A stretch of 64,000 nucleotides of DNA from NCBI GenBank assembly GCA_017302255.1, contig JAFLDV010000017.1:30119-94118 (forward strand), read 5' to 3'. A program made the position numbers and the translations under genes. The notes beneath the pieces are model-generated. The model made no database searches and was not told the DNA's origin. It saw only the letters and a program-made list of their open reading frames with translations. Positions 36,396-44,222 of the stretch are shown here, in pieces; the stretch's first letter is position 1; every line of letters starts with the position of its first letter. The DNA is from Gammaproteobacteria bacterium. Lineage in GTDB: Bacteria > Pseudomonadota > Gammaproteobacteria > Enterobacterales > Alteromonadaceae.

Positions 36396-37787
36396 TTACT
36401 GCGATTGTTGCAAAGGTAATCGGATCTCAAAAGTTGTCCCGACTGCTATTTTGCTACTCACGCTGACTGTCCCATGGTGTTGATCAATAATAGCCTTGCT
36501 GAGCGATAAGCCAAGTCCAGTCCCCTTTCCAACATCTTTTGTGGTGAAAAATGGATCAAAAATCCGGTTGATTATTTCCTCAGGAATGCCTTGGCCGTTG
36601 TCTGATATTCTTATAACCGCTTGGTCTGCATCAACAAAAGTCGCAAGCTCGATCTTCCCCTGCACTCCGGACATCGCTTGCGCGGCATTCATCACCATGT
36701 TCAGAAATACTTGGCTCAGTTGTGATGGATTAGCAAGTACCAACAATGGTTCTGTCGCCAGCGCATAACGCACTGTGGTTTTAGTTTTGATTTCGCTCCA
36801 GATAATTTTGACGGTACTTTCCAGAATTTCGTTAACGGAAACGATTTCTAACTGCCCGCGATCCGGATGCGAAAAGCGGCGCAAGCTGTTGATGATGTCC
36901 CGCAACCTTATCGCTCCTTCCATCGAATCATTGACTAACTCAACAGAGTCCTGAAGCATATAACCAATATCTTCTGACTTATAAATTTGTTTTAATTCAG
37001 TCTGTTGCAATCGATACTCTTCAGAATCAACCGGCATACTACTGAGATTTTGATAGCATTTAATTAATCGTTGATAGGTGGTGACATACGACTTGAAGGT
37101 AGTGATATTACTTAGAATATAACCAAGTGGATTGTTAAGCTCATGGGCAACCCCGGCCGCTAATTGGCCAAGCGATGCCATTTTCTCCGACTTCATTAAT
37201 GAAGCTTCCATCTGCAATTGTCGTGCTTTGAGTAACTCGGTTTCTTGCAGTAAATTTTTCGCTTCGATCCTATCTAAGGTATTGGCGGCAAAAGCAACAA
37301 ACTCTTCAACCAGGGACGCATGATTGGAACCAAAAGCGGCAGATTCGCGATGACCTAATAACAGATAATAGTGATGTGACTCAGTTTGAAAAGGTTGCAC
37401 TAACATCGAAGTCATACCCTGGCAGCTGCCGCCAGAATAAGAAGGCCAGCCCTTTATCGTGGTTAAATCGGCAACGTTCATTTGTACTTTGGGCAATAAG
37501 GCTAATAGTTGCTGCTGCTGCGCCAGCGGAACTTTTTCACAGAAATCAGTGCATGCGAGTAACTCAACAGAATCATCTTTGAGCAGCAAAATGCTCGCAC
37601 GATGGAACGGAATAACTTCGGCGAGCAATTCAAAAAAACGGATAAACATGTCATGGGGAGATTGCAGCGACAGCATTACATGCAGACCTCGCTGCATTAA
37701 TTGATTCATCTGCTTATAAACTTCCAGACGCTGTTTTTCTTGCGTCAACAATCGAACACTGGTACGTAGTAAATCAATTTCGCTCAT
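36396..37787 (-). CDS. Soluble histidine kinase, NahK-like partner of the FIST protein
   Basis: A 463-residue kinase with no membrane segment. An N-terminal coiled coil and a GAF-like domain (residues 45-190) precede a dimerisation helix with the phospho-acceptor His near 215 (LAAGVAHELNNPLGY) and an HATPase domain with NMVMNAAQAM, DNGQGIP and GKGTGLGLS. There is no receiver. The start (ATG, 37787) has GGGAG ahead and overlaps the FIST gene by 14 bases. FIST-type NO sensors (NosP) are commonly encoded beside the kinase they inhibit, so this is the likely NahK. The GAF domain could bind a second ligand. Confidence 0.82.
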   Translation of the reverse strand: MSEIDLLRTSVRLLTQEKQRLEVYKQMNQLMQRGLHVMLSLQSPHDMFIRFFELLAEVIPFHRASILLLKDDSVELLACTDFCEKVPLAQQQQLLALLPKVQMNVADLTTIKGWPSYSGGSCQGMTSMLVQPFQTESHHYYLLLGHRESAAFGSNHASLVEEFVAFAANTLDRIEAKNLLQETELLKARQLQMEASLMKSEKMASLGQLAAGVAHELNNPLGYILSNITTFKSYVTTYQRLIKCYQNLSSMPVDSEEYRLQQTELKQIYKSEDIGYMLQDSVELVNDSMEGAIRLRDIINSLRRFSHPDRGQLEIVSVNEILESTVKIIWSEIKTKTTVRYALATEPLLVLANPSQLSQVFLNMVMNAAQAMSGVQGKIELATFVDADQAVIRISDNGQGIPEEIINRIFDPFFTTKDVGKGTGLGLSLSKAIIDQHHGTVSVSSKIAVGTTFEIRLPLQQSQ

Positions 37788-38976
37788 TCTCACTCCCAAA
37801 CACTACGGCAGAAACCATTAGGTTGCCATGCCGGTTAGTGCCATCAGCGAAGAAGCCTTGCTCACCAAAGGTAAATGTCACGACAAAGGGTAACTCTGGT
37901 AATTGCCTGCGGATCCCTTGTAACACCTCAGCCATTTTTTCGGGAATGGCGAGCATACAACCGCCACAAAATACGATGACTGCCGCGCTTGGTAATTGGC
38001 CCTGCGCAATAATCTGGCGTGCGGCAACAGCCACAACTTCACCGGCTTTTTCCGCTAACTCCGTTGGATTGCCCGCCAGCAAATATACGCGTTCCCCCTC
38101 TTGGACTGTAGAAAATAGCCCCATCCGCTGATCGGCTTCGACATAGGCCGGGTGGCTTAGCAAAGTAACCGGACTTTCGTCCAAGCCACTAATGATTCGA
38201 CCTATCGGGTGAAATGAGCTTTGCGACAACACATTCGTGCGCATAAATGGACTAAATGGCGGTAGCCCCTGCCAACGCCGATAAACGTCTGCGGCAGGCA
38301 TTTGATCAAGTTCAATAATTTCACGATCAATCGCTTTTGACACTAATGCGGTGTCGCCAGTTAACCGATAGCCAGAACCAAAATGCCCAGATATCAAGAC
38401 TGATGGATATAACACCGCGACCACTAAAAGCTCGCTGCCATATTGATCCTGACTAAATTGGGTCCAATTGCCACTGATGTCGTTATCAGCACTGCTACCA
38501 CCAAATACCGGTATACCTGTGCCCACCGCATCTGCAAATCCAGCGAGGATAGACTCTTCATGCCCAGGAGCCTGATAACACCAAATCATGCTAGGTGCCC
38601 TACCTTCGACTTGCGCATTGCTTATGGCTTGTTGCAGGACTTGTTTGGCATGCTGGCGTACATCACCGGTCGTTAAAACACAGCTTGCGACGCCATAATG
38701 ACCTTTGGCATCAAAAATCTGCATGACTGCTAAAGTATCTGGATATAAGTCAATCGTTTGCTCACTAAGTGCACCACGACACGAACTACCACCTATCCAT
38801 AACTTCGATAAGGCTTTGACTTGAGATAAACCTGAAAACCGCGCAATTTGGCGAGGGCTGCCAAATACAAAGCTTAAATCAGCCTGTTGCTGATTTTGCA
38901 GTTGCAGTAGCAAATCCTGCTCTAATTCCGACGCTGGATCTGCGGCAGAGATAGCGGTACGGACTTTAAATCTCAT
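37774..38976 (-). CDS. FIST-domain sensor protein, NosP-like
   Basis: A 400-residue cytoplasmic protein with an N-terminal FIST domain (SKLWIGGSSCRGALSEQTIDL, AVGTGIPVFGGSSADND) and a C-terminal FIST_C domain (GDTALVSKAIDREIIELDQMPAADVYRRW, AVIVFCGGCML, VVTFTFGEQGFF). FIST proteins of this size include NosP, a haem protein that senses nitric oxide and controls a co-encoded histidine kinase. Whether this one binds haem cannot be told from the sequence, as FIST proteins may also bind small metabolites. It overlaps the HnoD-like gene by four bases (ATGA) and the kinase by 14, so all three are translated together. Confidence 0.8.
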   Translation of the reverse strand: MRFKVRTAISAADPASELEQDLLLQLQNQQQADLSFVFGSPRQIARFSGLSQVKALSKLWIGGSSCRGALSEQTIDLYPDTLAVMQIFDAKGHYGVASCVLTTGDVRQHAKQVLQQAISNAQVEGRAPSMIWCYQAPGHEESILAGFADAVGTGIPVFGGSSADNDISGNWTQFSQDQYGSELLVVAVLYPSVLISGHFGSGYRLTGDTALVSKAIDREIIELDQMPAADVYRRWQGLPPFSPFMRTNVLSQSSFHPIGRIISGLDESPVTLLSHPAYVEADQRMGLFSTVQEGERVYLLAGNPTELAEKAGEVVAVAARQIIAQGQLPSAAVIVFCGGCMLAIPEKMAEVLQGIRRQLPELPFVVTFTFGEQGFFADGTNRHGNLMVSAVVFGSENERN

Positions 38977-40328
38977 TCAACCGTCTCCTTAGCATCGTCA
39001 ACGACTTCAGGTTGTTCGACTAAAAACAACAATTCAGCATGACTGCCGGACAATAATCGACGCAATTTAGACAATACGGCCTCAGTCAAAATCTGGCCTT
39101 CTGGTAACAACAACATATTCTTTTGATTGTAGACGTTGGCTTTGAGTTTCATACCAGGCTGTAACTGATCAAGCGGTAAACTGCCGTTTTGTGACGGTGA
39201 ACGTATTGATTCAGGGGCTGGCGCACCTGCACTCACCTCTGATAAAGCCATTAATACCAAGGGGTCATACATGGCGCCTTGCTGTTGGCGCATCATGCGC
39301 AGCGCGTTATTGGCATCAATACGTCGAGGCAACATCCGTCCGTTTAAGTAGCCATAATAGTCACGAGCCACAGCGAGTATGCGTGAGCCTAGCGGAATGT
39401 GCTCAGCGTTCAATTGATCCGGATAACCACTGCCGTTAAATAATTCGTATTGATGTCGAATTATTTCCGCCACAGGCGCCATTGCTGTAGCTGGTGACAA
39501 TATTTCTTCGGCAAATCTGGTATGTTCGCGATACCGTTGCCACTCATTTTCATCCAAAGTCCGCGTCGGTTTACTCAGTAAGGTTGGTGGTAATCCAGAT
39601 AATCCAATTTCCGACAGCATTCCAGCCAGAGCCAAATGCTCTTGTTGCTGTGGCGAAAGCCCCATGTGCCGCGCTAAGTTCCTGCTGAGGTAACTCAGGC
39701 GCAGCGCAAATTGGCCATCAATCAGTGGATTCACGTTTATTTGGTTGTAGAGCACCTTCATTAGTGACTGGTTTTGGTTCTCCACCTGCTTCATGCTGTA
39801 TTTGAGTTGGGTCAGAATTTGTTTGAGTTGCGTTGTGCGAAGTTCCACCCGATTTTCTAAATCTTGGTTCAGTAACTTTAACTGACGGTTTTGTTCCAAC
39901 ACTTGTTGTTGTAATGCGTGGTTATGCTTTTGCAACTGAACGAGTTTAAGGCCATCAGTCACCGCGTTAATCAGCTCCTGATTATTCCAAGGCTTTGAAA
40001 TGTAACGGCTAATTTTACCGCTATTAACCGCAGCGACTGTCGATTGGATGTCGGCATAGCCAGTCATCAGGATCCGATAACCATCCGGCTGTAGTTTATA
40101 GGCACGCGTCAGAAATTCAGCGCCATCCATCGACGGCATACGCATATCGCTGATAATCACGTCGAACTGATGCTGTTTCATCAGTTCTAGCGCCTCAGCG
40201 CCGCTATTTGCCGCCATTAACTCCAATGGTTCAGAGACAAAAAGCCGCCGCAAGGACTTGAGGATATTCACCTCGTCGTCAACACATAGCACTTTTTGCT
40301 TGGCCGCAATTACGGTTTCACTAGTCAT
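38973..40328 (-). CDS. Receiver/degenerate HD-GYP protein, HnoD-like
   Basis: A 451-residue response regulator. The receiver is intact (VDDE, phospho-acceptor Asp 61 in IISDMRMP, SKPW). A coiled coil (130-195) joins it to an HD-GYP domain whose catalytic HD pair is replaced by Ser239-Glu240 (GMLSEIGLSGLP instead of LLHDIGKxGxP), while the GYP is kept at 301-303. It cannot be an active c-di-GMP phosphodiesterase by this motif. Shewanella HnoD is such a degenerate protein and acts as an allosteric inhibitor of the EAL protein HnoB. It is the first gene of the leftward operon; the SD lies beside a 14-base palindrome. Confidence 0.85.
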   Translation of the reverse strand: MTSETVIAAKQKVLCVDDEVNILKSLRRLFVSEPLELMAANSGAEALELMKQHQFDVIISDMRMPSMDGAEFLTRAYKLQPDGYRILMTGYADIQSTVAAVNSGKISRYISKPWNNQELINAVTDGLKLVQLQKHNHALQQQVLEQNRQLKLLNQDLENRVELRTTQLKQILTQLKYSMKQVENQNQSLMKVLYNQINVNPLIDGQFALRLSYLSRNLARHMGLSPQQQEHLALAGMLSEIGLSGLPPTLLSKPTRTLDENEWQRYREHTRFAEEILSPATAMAPVAEIIRHQYELFNGSGYPDQLNAEHIPLGSRILAVARDYYGYLNGRMLPRRIDANNALRMMRQQQGAMYDPLVLMALSEVSAGAPAPESIRSPSQNGSLPLDQLQPGMKLKANVYNQKNMLLLPEGQILTEAVLSKLRRLLSGSHAELLFLVEQPEVVDDAKETVE

Positions 40329-40338
40329 CGACTGCTCC

Positions 40339-40352
40339 TTAGAGCGCTCTAA
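40339..40352. promoter_or_regulatory. Perfect 14-base palindrome upstream of the HnoD-like gene
   Basis: TTAGAGCGCTCTAA is a perfect palindrome ending at the SD (AAGGAG) of the gene that starts at 40328. It can be an operator, or an RNA stem that hides the ribosome-binding site. Confidence 0.6.
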
Positions 40353-40365
40353 CGCTTTGACGAAG

Positions 40366-40400
40366 AAAAGACAAACACTGTCTTTTTTGTCCTATTTGTC
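40366..40400. promoter_or_regulatory. Inverted repeat and TTTGTC repeats in the divergent promoter region
   Basis: AAAAGACA and TGTCTTTT flank AACAC exactly (40366-40386), and TTTGTC is repeated at 40386-40391 and 40395-40400, with GACAAA at 40370-40375. Spacing of about nine bases puts the copies on nearly the same face of the helix. It lies between the two regulatory operons and is the best candidate operator of the HTH-receiver protein at 40463. Confidence 0.6.
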
Positions 40401-40462
40401 TTCCAATATATTTATGCTAGAGTATTGGATAATAGTCGTCAATTTTAAAAGGTCTATCTTTG

Positions 40463-41026
40463 ATGAAAACTTTAAAACCCAGTGAGATAGCTGCCTATTG
40501 TGATGTCCACCAAAGAACGGTGAGTCGCTGGATCGCTAATGGCCAGTTAAAAGGGCATAAACTACCTGGCCGTGGTAATTATCGAGTTGTGTTAGACGAC
40601 TTCTTGGTCTTTCTGAAAAAATTCCAAATCCCGGTTCCAGCAGATTTTCAGGCATTGTCGCTGCCGAAAATTTTAGTCATCGACGATGAAGAAGGTTATC
40701 TAAAATCGCTAAAGCGGCTATTTATCAATTATGGTTATCAAGTCGCGACGGCCAAAGATGGTTTCGCGGCAGGTGTCAGTTTGATGAGCGAAGATCCTGC
40801 GCTTGTTACACTGGACATCAATATGCCAGGGCTTAATGGTTTTGAGGTCTTACAATTTATTCGCCAGCGCGCAGAACTCGCGGACTTAAAAGTGATCGTA
40901 ATTTCCGGTCTTGATGATGTGGATTTGCAACATGCAATGAACTTAGGCGCTGATGCTTACTTGAAAAAACCTTTTGATAATCAAGAGCTCATAGCGTTAG
41001 CAGCACGGCTTCTAGCCGACAGATAA
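40463..41026 (+). CDS. HTH-receiver transcription regulator, HnoC-like
   Basis: A 187-residue protein with an unusual order: a DNA-binding HTH of the excisionase/MerR type at the N-terminus (LKPSEIAAYCDVHQRTVSRWIANGQLKGHKLPGRGNYRV) and a receiver at the C-terminus (IDDEE near 73, phospho-acceptor Asp 118 in TLDINMPG, LKKPF). The ATG at 40463 has AAGG ten bases ahead. This is the layout of HnoC, the transcription repressor of the Shewanella NO network that is released when phosphorylated. It heads the rightward operon and faces the HnoD-like gene; the inverted repeats at 40366-40400 are its likely target. Confidence 0.8.
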   Translation: MKTLKPSEIAAYCDVHQRTVSRWIANGQLKGHKLPGRGNYRVVLDDFLVFLKKFQIPVPADFQALSLPKILVIDDEEGYLKSLKRLFINYGYQVATAKDGFAAGVSLMSEDPALVTLDINMPGLNGFEVLQFIRQRAELADLKVIVISGLDDVDLQHAMNLGADAYLKKPFDNQELIALAARLLADR

Positions 41027-41057
41027 ACCTTTCGTCCAGCTCTGCGGGAGTTCGCTT

Positions 41058-43067
41058 ATGAAGTCCGGAATACTGTTAGTCGACGATGAGTTAAATATTT
41101 TACGCGCACTGGAGCGTATGCTGCGACGCGCTGGCTATGAAGTCTTCTGCGCCAATGGTGCTAAAGAAGGGCTTGTTGTCTTTGAGCAACAAGATATCAA
41201 CGTAATCATTACCGACTTTCGTATGCCAGAAATCAATGGCGCCGAGTTTTTGAAACTCGCCAAGCGACAGTCCCCGCACACAGTGGCAATGATTTTAAGT
41301 GCATACGCAGATTTTAATTCCGTAGTTGAGGTGCTCAACAGTGGACTTGCGTTTAAATTTCTGCAAAAACCTTGGCTAGAAACACAGTTGCTCGAAGATA
41401 TAGAAGCTGCTCTGGAAAAATATGATAACGAGCGTCAACAATATCTTCGAACCCAATTATTGATTGGTAGCCAAGATGCATTGTTGGAATTTGACCGTCG
41501 AGGTCAATTAATACGCTTTAACGCCGCAGGCCAAAAGCTGCTTGGCTTGTCCGCCATGGAAATGCAGCAAGCCGCTTTAAGCACTTTATTTCACAATATT
41601 CAGGTTGAACAGTTAGTCGCATTTTTGCAAAAACAAAGCCTTAGTGTTTCTGTGACTACCCAAAAAGGGATCCCGCTGGAATTAATCCACCAACTCAGTG
41701 ACGACGATCATTATTTGCTGCGGGTCGAAGCTGTGCAGTCCGTATCGCATGTCACCGAACAATTTGCTGACATGCCAGAAGTTCTGGATCAGCTGCATCT
41801 GCTACAAGAAATTGACTTGTTGCTTGCGGTGGATGCTCGACCTTTAGCTGTGATTTATTTAGATATTCGCAATTTTAGTGATGTCCACCACTCACTTGGT
41901 TTTCAAGGTGCCGACCAGTTGGTCGCCATGCTTGGCACCCACTTACTTCATCAAGTCAAAGACCGCGGTAAACTCGCGTACTTATTTGCCGATCAATTCG
42001 TGATTGTGATCCAAAAATGGCGGCATGAAGCGCAATTACAGGACATTGTGCACAATGCGGTTCAAGAGTTCGACAAGCCACAGGTTATCTTAGGTAAAGC
42101 CTTACACGTGCGCTTTAATGTCGGTTATACCATAGCCCCAGATGACGGCGCAGACGCTAAAACGCTCATTCATCAAGCCAGACAAGCCGCACGCAGTCCT
42201 CATCGACCTGAAAGCAATTTTATGCTTCGGTATGACCGTCGTTACATCGAATCCAGAAAACTACAATACGAAATCAGCAATGCTTTATATGAGGCTGTTA
42301 GTCAGGATGAATTGCAGCTGGCGTACCAATGCAAGGTCGATCTACAAAGCCACAAAATCGCTTCAGCCGAAGTGTTATTGCGTTGGACACACCCTGAGCT
42401 TGGCTCGGTATCACCGGCGATTTTTATCCCCATCGCAGAAAGAGACGGACAAATTCACGAATTAGGGGTTTGGGTTATCCGGCACACGCTGATGCAGTTG
42501 GTGAAGTGGCGAGATGCTGGTTTAGATCTCCCGCAAATGGCTGTGAACATTTCACCCATTCAATTACAACAGCGTGACTTTATTCAAAATTTACTGGCTC
42601 TAGTGCGTGAGTTTTCGGTTCATCCTTCGCATCTGCAGCTGGAGCTTACGGAAACGGCAGTCATGGAGCATTTGGATTTTGGCCTAAGTCAATTGCAACT
42701 GTTGCGCGAAGCCGGCTTTTCCATAGCCATTGACGACTTTGGCACTGGCTACTCGTCATTGTCTTACCTAACAAAATTACCGGTCGATGTGGTAAAACTT
42801 GATCGCAGCATCATCAACGATATTGAGCATTCACTAGCTACTCAAAGCATGGTCCGCAATATTATTCGAATGAGTCATGAGCTTGGTATTTCGCTAGTCG
42901 CTGAAGGCATTGAAACTAAAGAACAACATGATTTGCTAACTCAGATGAATTGCAACTATGCTCAAGGTTATCTATACAGTAAACCGGTTGATGCGGGACG
43001 ATTTTTGCAATTGGCATTGCAACAACCACTAGCCGCGATGTTAAGCGGGGACCAAACTAATGCATGA
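41058..43067 (+). CDS. Receiver-PAS-GGDEF-EAL c-di-GMP phosphodiesterase, HnoB-like
   Basis: A 669-residue response regulator. The receiver has VDDE and phospho-acceptor Asp 53 (IITDFRMP) with KPW. A PAS domain (residues 135-230) follows. The GGDEF domain is degenerate, with FADQF at about 311-314 where GGDEF is expected, so it should not make c-di-GMP. The EAL domain keeps its catalytic set: E438 (EVL form), N in AVNIS, E in LTETAVM, the DD of IDDFGTGYSS, K in VVKLDRS and E in VAEGIE. It should break down c-di-GMP. It is the effector that would be phosphorylated by the kinases here; Shewanella HnoB is the model. Overlaps the next gene by eight bases. Confidence 0.82.
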   Translation: MKSGILLVDDELNILRALERMLRRAGYEVFCANGAKEGLVVFEQQDINVIITDFRMPEINGAEFLKLAKRQSPHTVAMILSAYADFNSVVEVLNSGLAFKFLQKPWLETQLLEDIEAALEKYDNERQQYLRTQLLIGSQDALLEFDRRGQLIRFNAAGQKLLGLSAMEMQQAALSTLFHNIQVEQLVAFLQKQSLSVSVTTQKGIPLELIHQLSDDDHYLLRVEAVQSVSHVTEQFADMPEVLDQLHLLQEIDLLLAVDARPLAVIYLDIRNFSDVHHSLGFQGADQLVAMLGTHLLHQVKDRGKLAYLFADQFVIVIQKWRHEAQLQDIVHNAVQEFDKPQVILGKALHVRFNVGYTIAPDDGADAKTLIHQARQAARSPHRPESNFMLRYDRRYIESRKLQYEISNALYEAVSQDELQLAYQCKVDLQSHKIASAEVLLRWTHPELGSVSPAIFIPIAERDGQIHELGVWVIRHTLMQLVKWRDAGLDLPQMAVNISPIQLQQRDFIQNLLALVREFSVHPSHLQLELTETAVMEHLDFGLSQLQLLREAGFSIAIDDFGTGYSSLSYLTKLPVDVVKLDRSIINDIEHSLATQSMVRNIIRMSHELGISLVAEGIETKEQHDLLTQMNCNYAQGYLYSKPVDAGRFLQLALQQPLAAMLSGDQTNA

Positions 43068-44217
43068 ATTTACCGCCTACATCGTTGATGACGACGAATT
43101 CATTGTTCGCGCGTTACAACGTACTCTTAAGCGATTGGTACCACATTGGCAAATCCACTATTTTGTCGATCCTAGCCTCTTAGTTGCGCAATTACCCAGC
43201 ATAACTAACGCCCATCTGGTAATTTCCGATCGTATGATGCCTGTCATTCACGGCGAGGCAGTGCTTGGAGCGGTAAAACAACATATCCCATCAGCCATTC
43301 GGGTATTGCTCACTGCGGATACTTCCGCTGAAGTGATAGTACAAGACTGTTCGCTGATCCATCATTTTTTAGCAAAACCATTTACTGATGCCGATTTTGT
43401 TCGAGTCTTCCAATGCGCTGAGCGGCTTGCCACTATGCCAATCGATGCCAAGACCCGCAATACTCTCGGAAGCATGTCGGAATTACCCATTCTACCGGCG
43501 CATTTTTATCAGCTACAGCAACTTTGCCATGATCCCGCGTCGGAGCTGAATCAACTGGGTGTTGTCGTGGGCAGAGACCCCGTGTTGGTCGGCCGGATCT
43601 TGCAGCTCGCTAATTCTCCATTTATGGGATACAGCCGTGCCACCAACGCAATTGACGAAGCTTTACTGCGGCTTGGCTTTGATTTGGTTTTGGGGCTAGC
43701 GGCGAATTTATATTCGCATCAGCAAATGAGCGGTAAAGTGACTGAACAAGTCCACCAGCAAATATTGACTCAAGCATGGCAGCAGGCAACTATCGCCAAA
43801 GTGTTAGCCCGCCAAAGCGAACTATCAACAAAACTACAGGACCAAATATTCATGGGCGCCCTATTATGCGCGCTCGGTCAATTGGTGTTGATTGCGCAAC
43901 CCAATACCTTTGCGAACAATGAAAAGGCAGTAGGCGATTTTTGGCCTAACGGCGATTTAATTACTGCGTACTTATTAACTTTGTGGGGCTTTGAACCTGC
44001 GATCTGTCATGCGGTCCTCACCCAGCAACAACTCAGGGACTTACCAGACGACAGTAGCCTTATCGCCGCTTGTTTACACAGCAGCCGTGTGCTTTGGCAG
44101 CGACTAAATTCGCGAGATCCGATGCAGGTTGCCCCTGAAGTCCCACAATTCCTACACCGCGAATTCGAGTTGCTGTGGCACCAAGCGGTAACTGGCCAAT
44201 TACGCGCCTTGTGGTAG
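43060..44217 (+). CDS. Receiver-HDOD signalling protein
   Basis: A 385-residue protein with an intact receiver (VDDDE, phospho-acceptor Asp 57 in ISDRMMP, AKPF) and an HDOD domain (LPILPAHFYQLQQLCHDPASELNQLGVVVGRDPVLVGRILQLANSPFMGYS). It resembles the HDOD protein at 35241 in the LQLANSP segment and in overall layout, but here the receiver is complete. The gene overlaps the EAL gene by eight bases and is followed five bases after its stop by the hybrid kinase ATG. A possible reading is a phosphorylatable HDOD arm of the same network. No enzyme activity is expected of HDOD. Confidence 0.82.
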   Translation: MHEFTAYIVDDDEFIVRALQRTLKRLVPHWQIHYFVDPSLLVAQLPSITNAHLVISDRMMPVIHGEAVLGAVKQHIPSAIRVLLTADTSAEVIVQDCSLIHHFLAKPFTDADFVRVFQCAERLATMPIDAKTRNTLGSMSELPILPAHFYQLQQLCHDPASELNQLGVVVGRDPVLVGRILQLANSPFMGYSRATNAIDEALLRLGFDLVLGLAANLYSHQQMSGKVTEQVHQQILTQAWQQATIAKVLARQSELSTKLQDQIFMGALLCALGQLVLIAQPNTFANNEKAVGDFWPNGDLITAYLLTLWGFEPAICHAVLTQQQLRDLPDDSSLIAACLHSSRVLWQRLNSRDPMQVAPEVPQFLHREFELLWHQAVTGQLRALW

Positions 44218-44222
44218 CGCCT

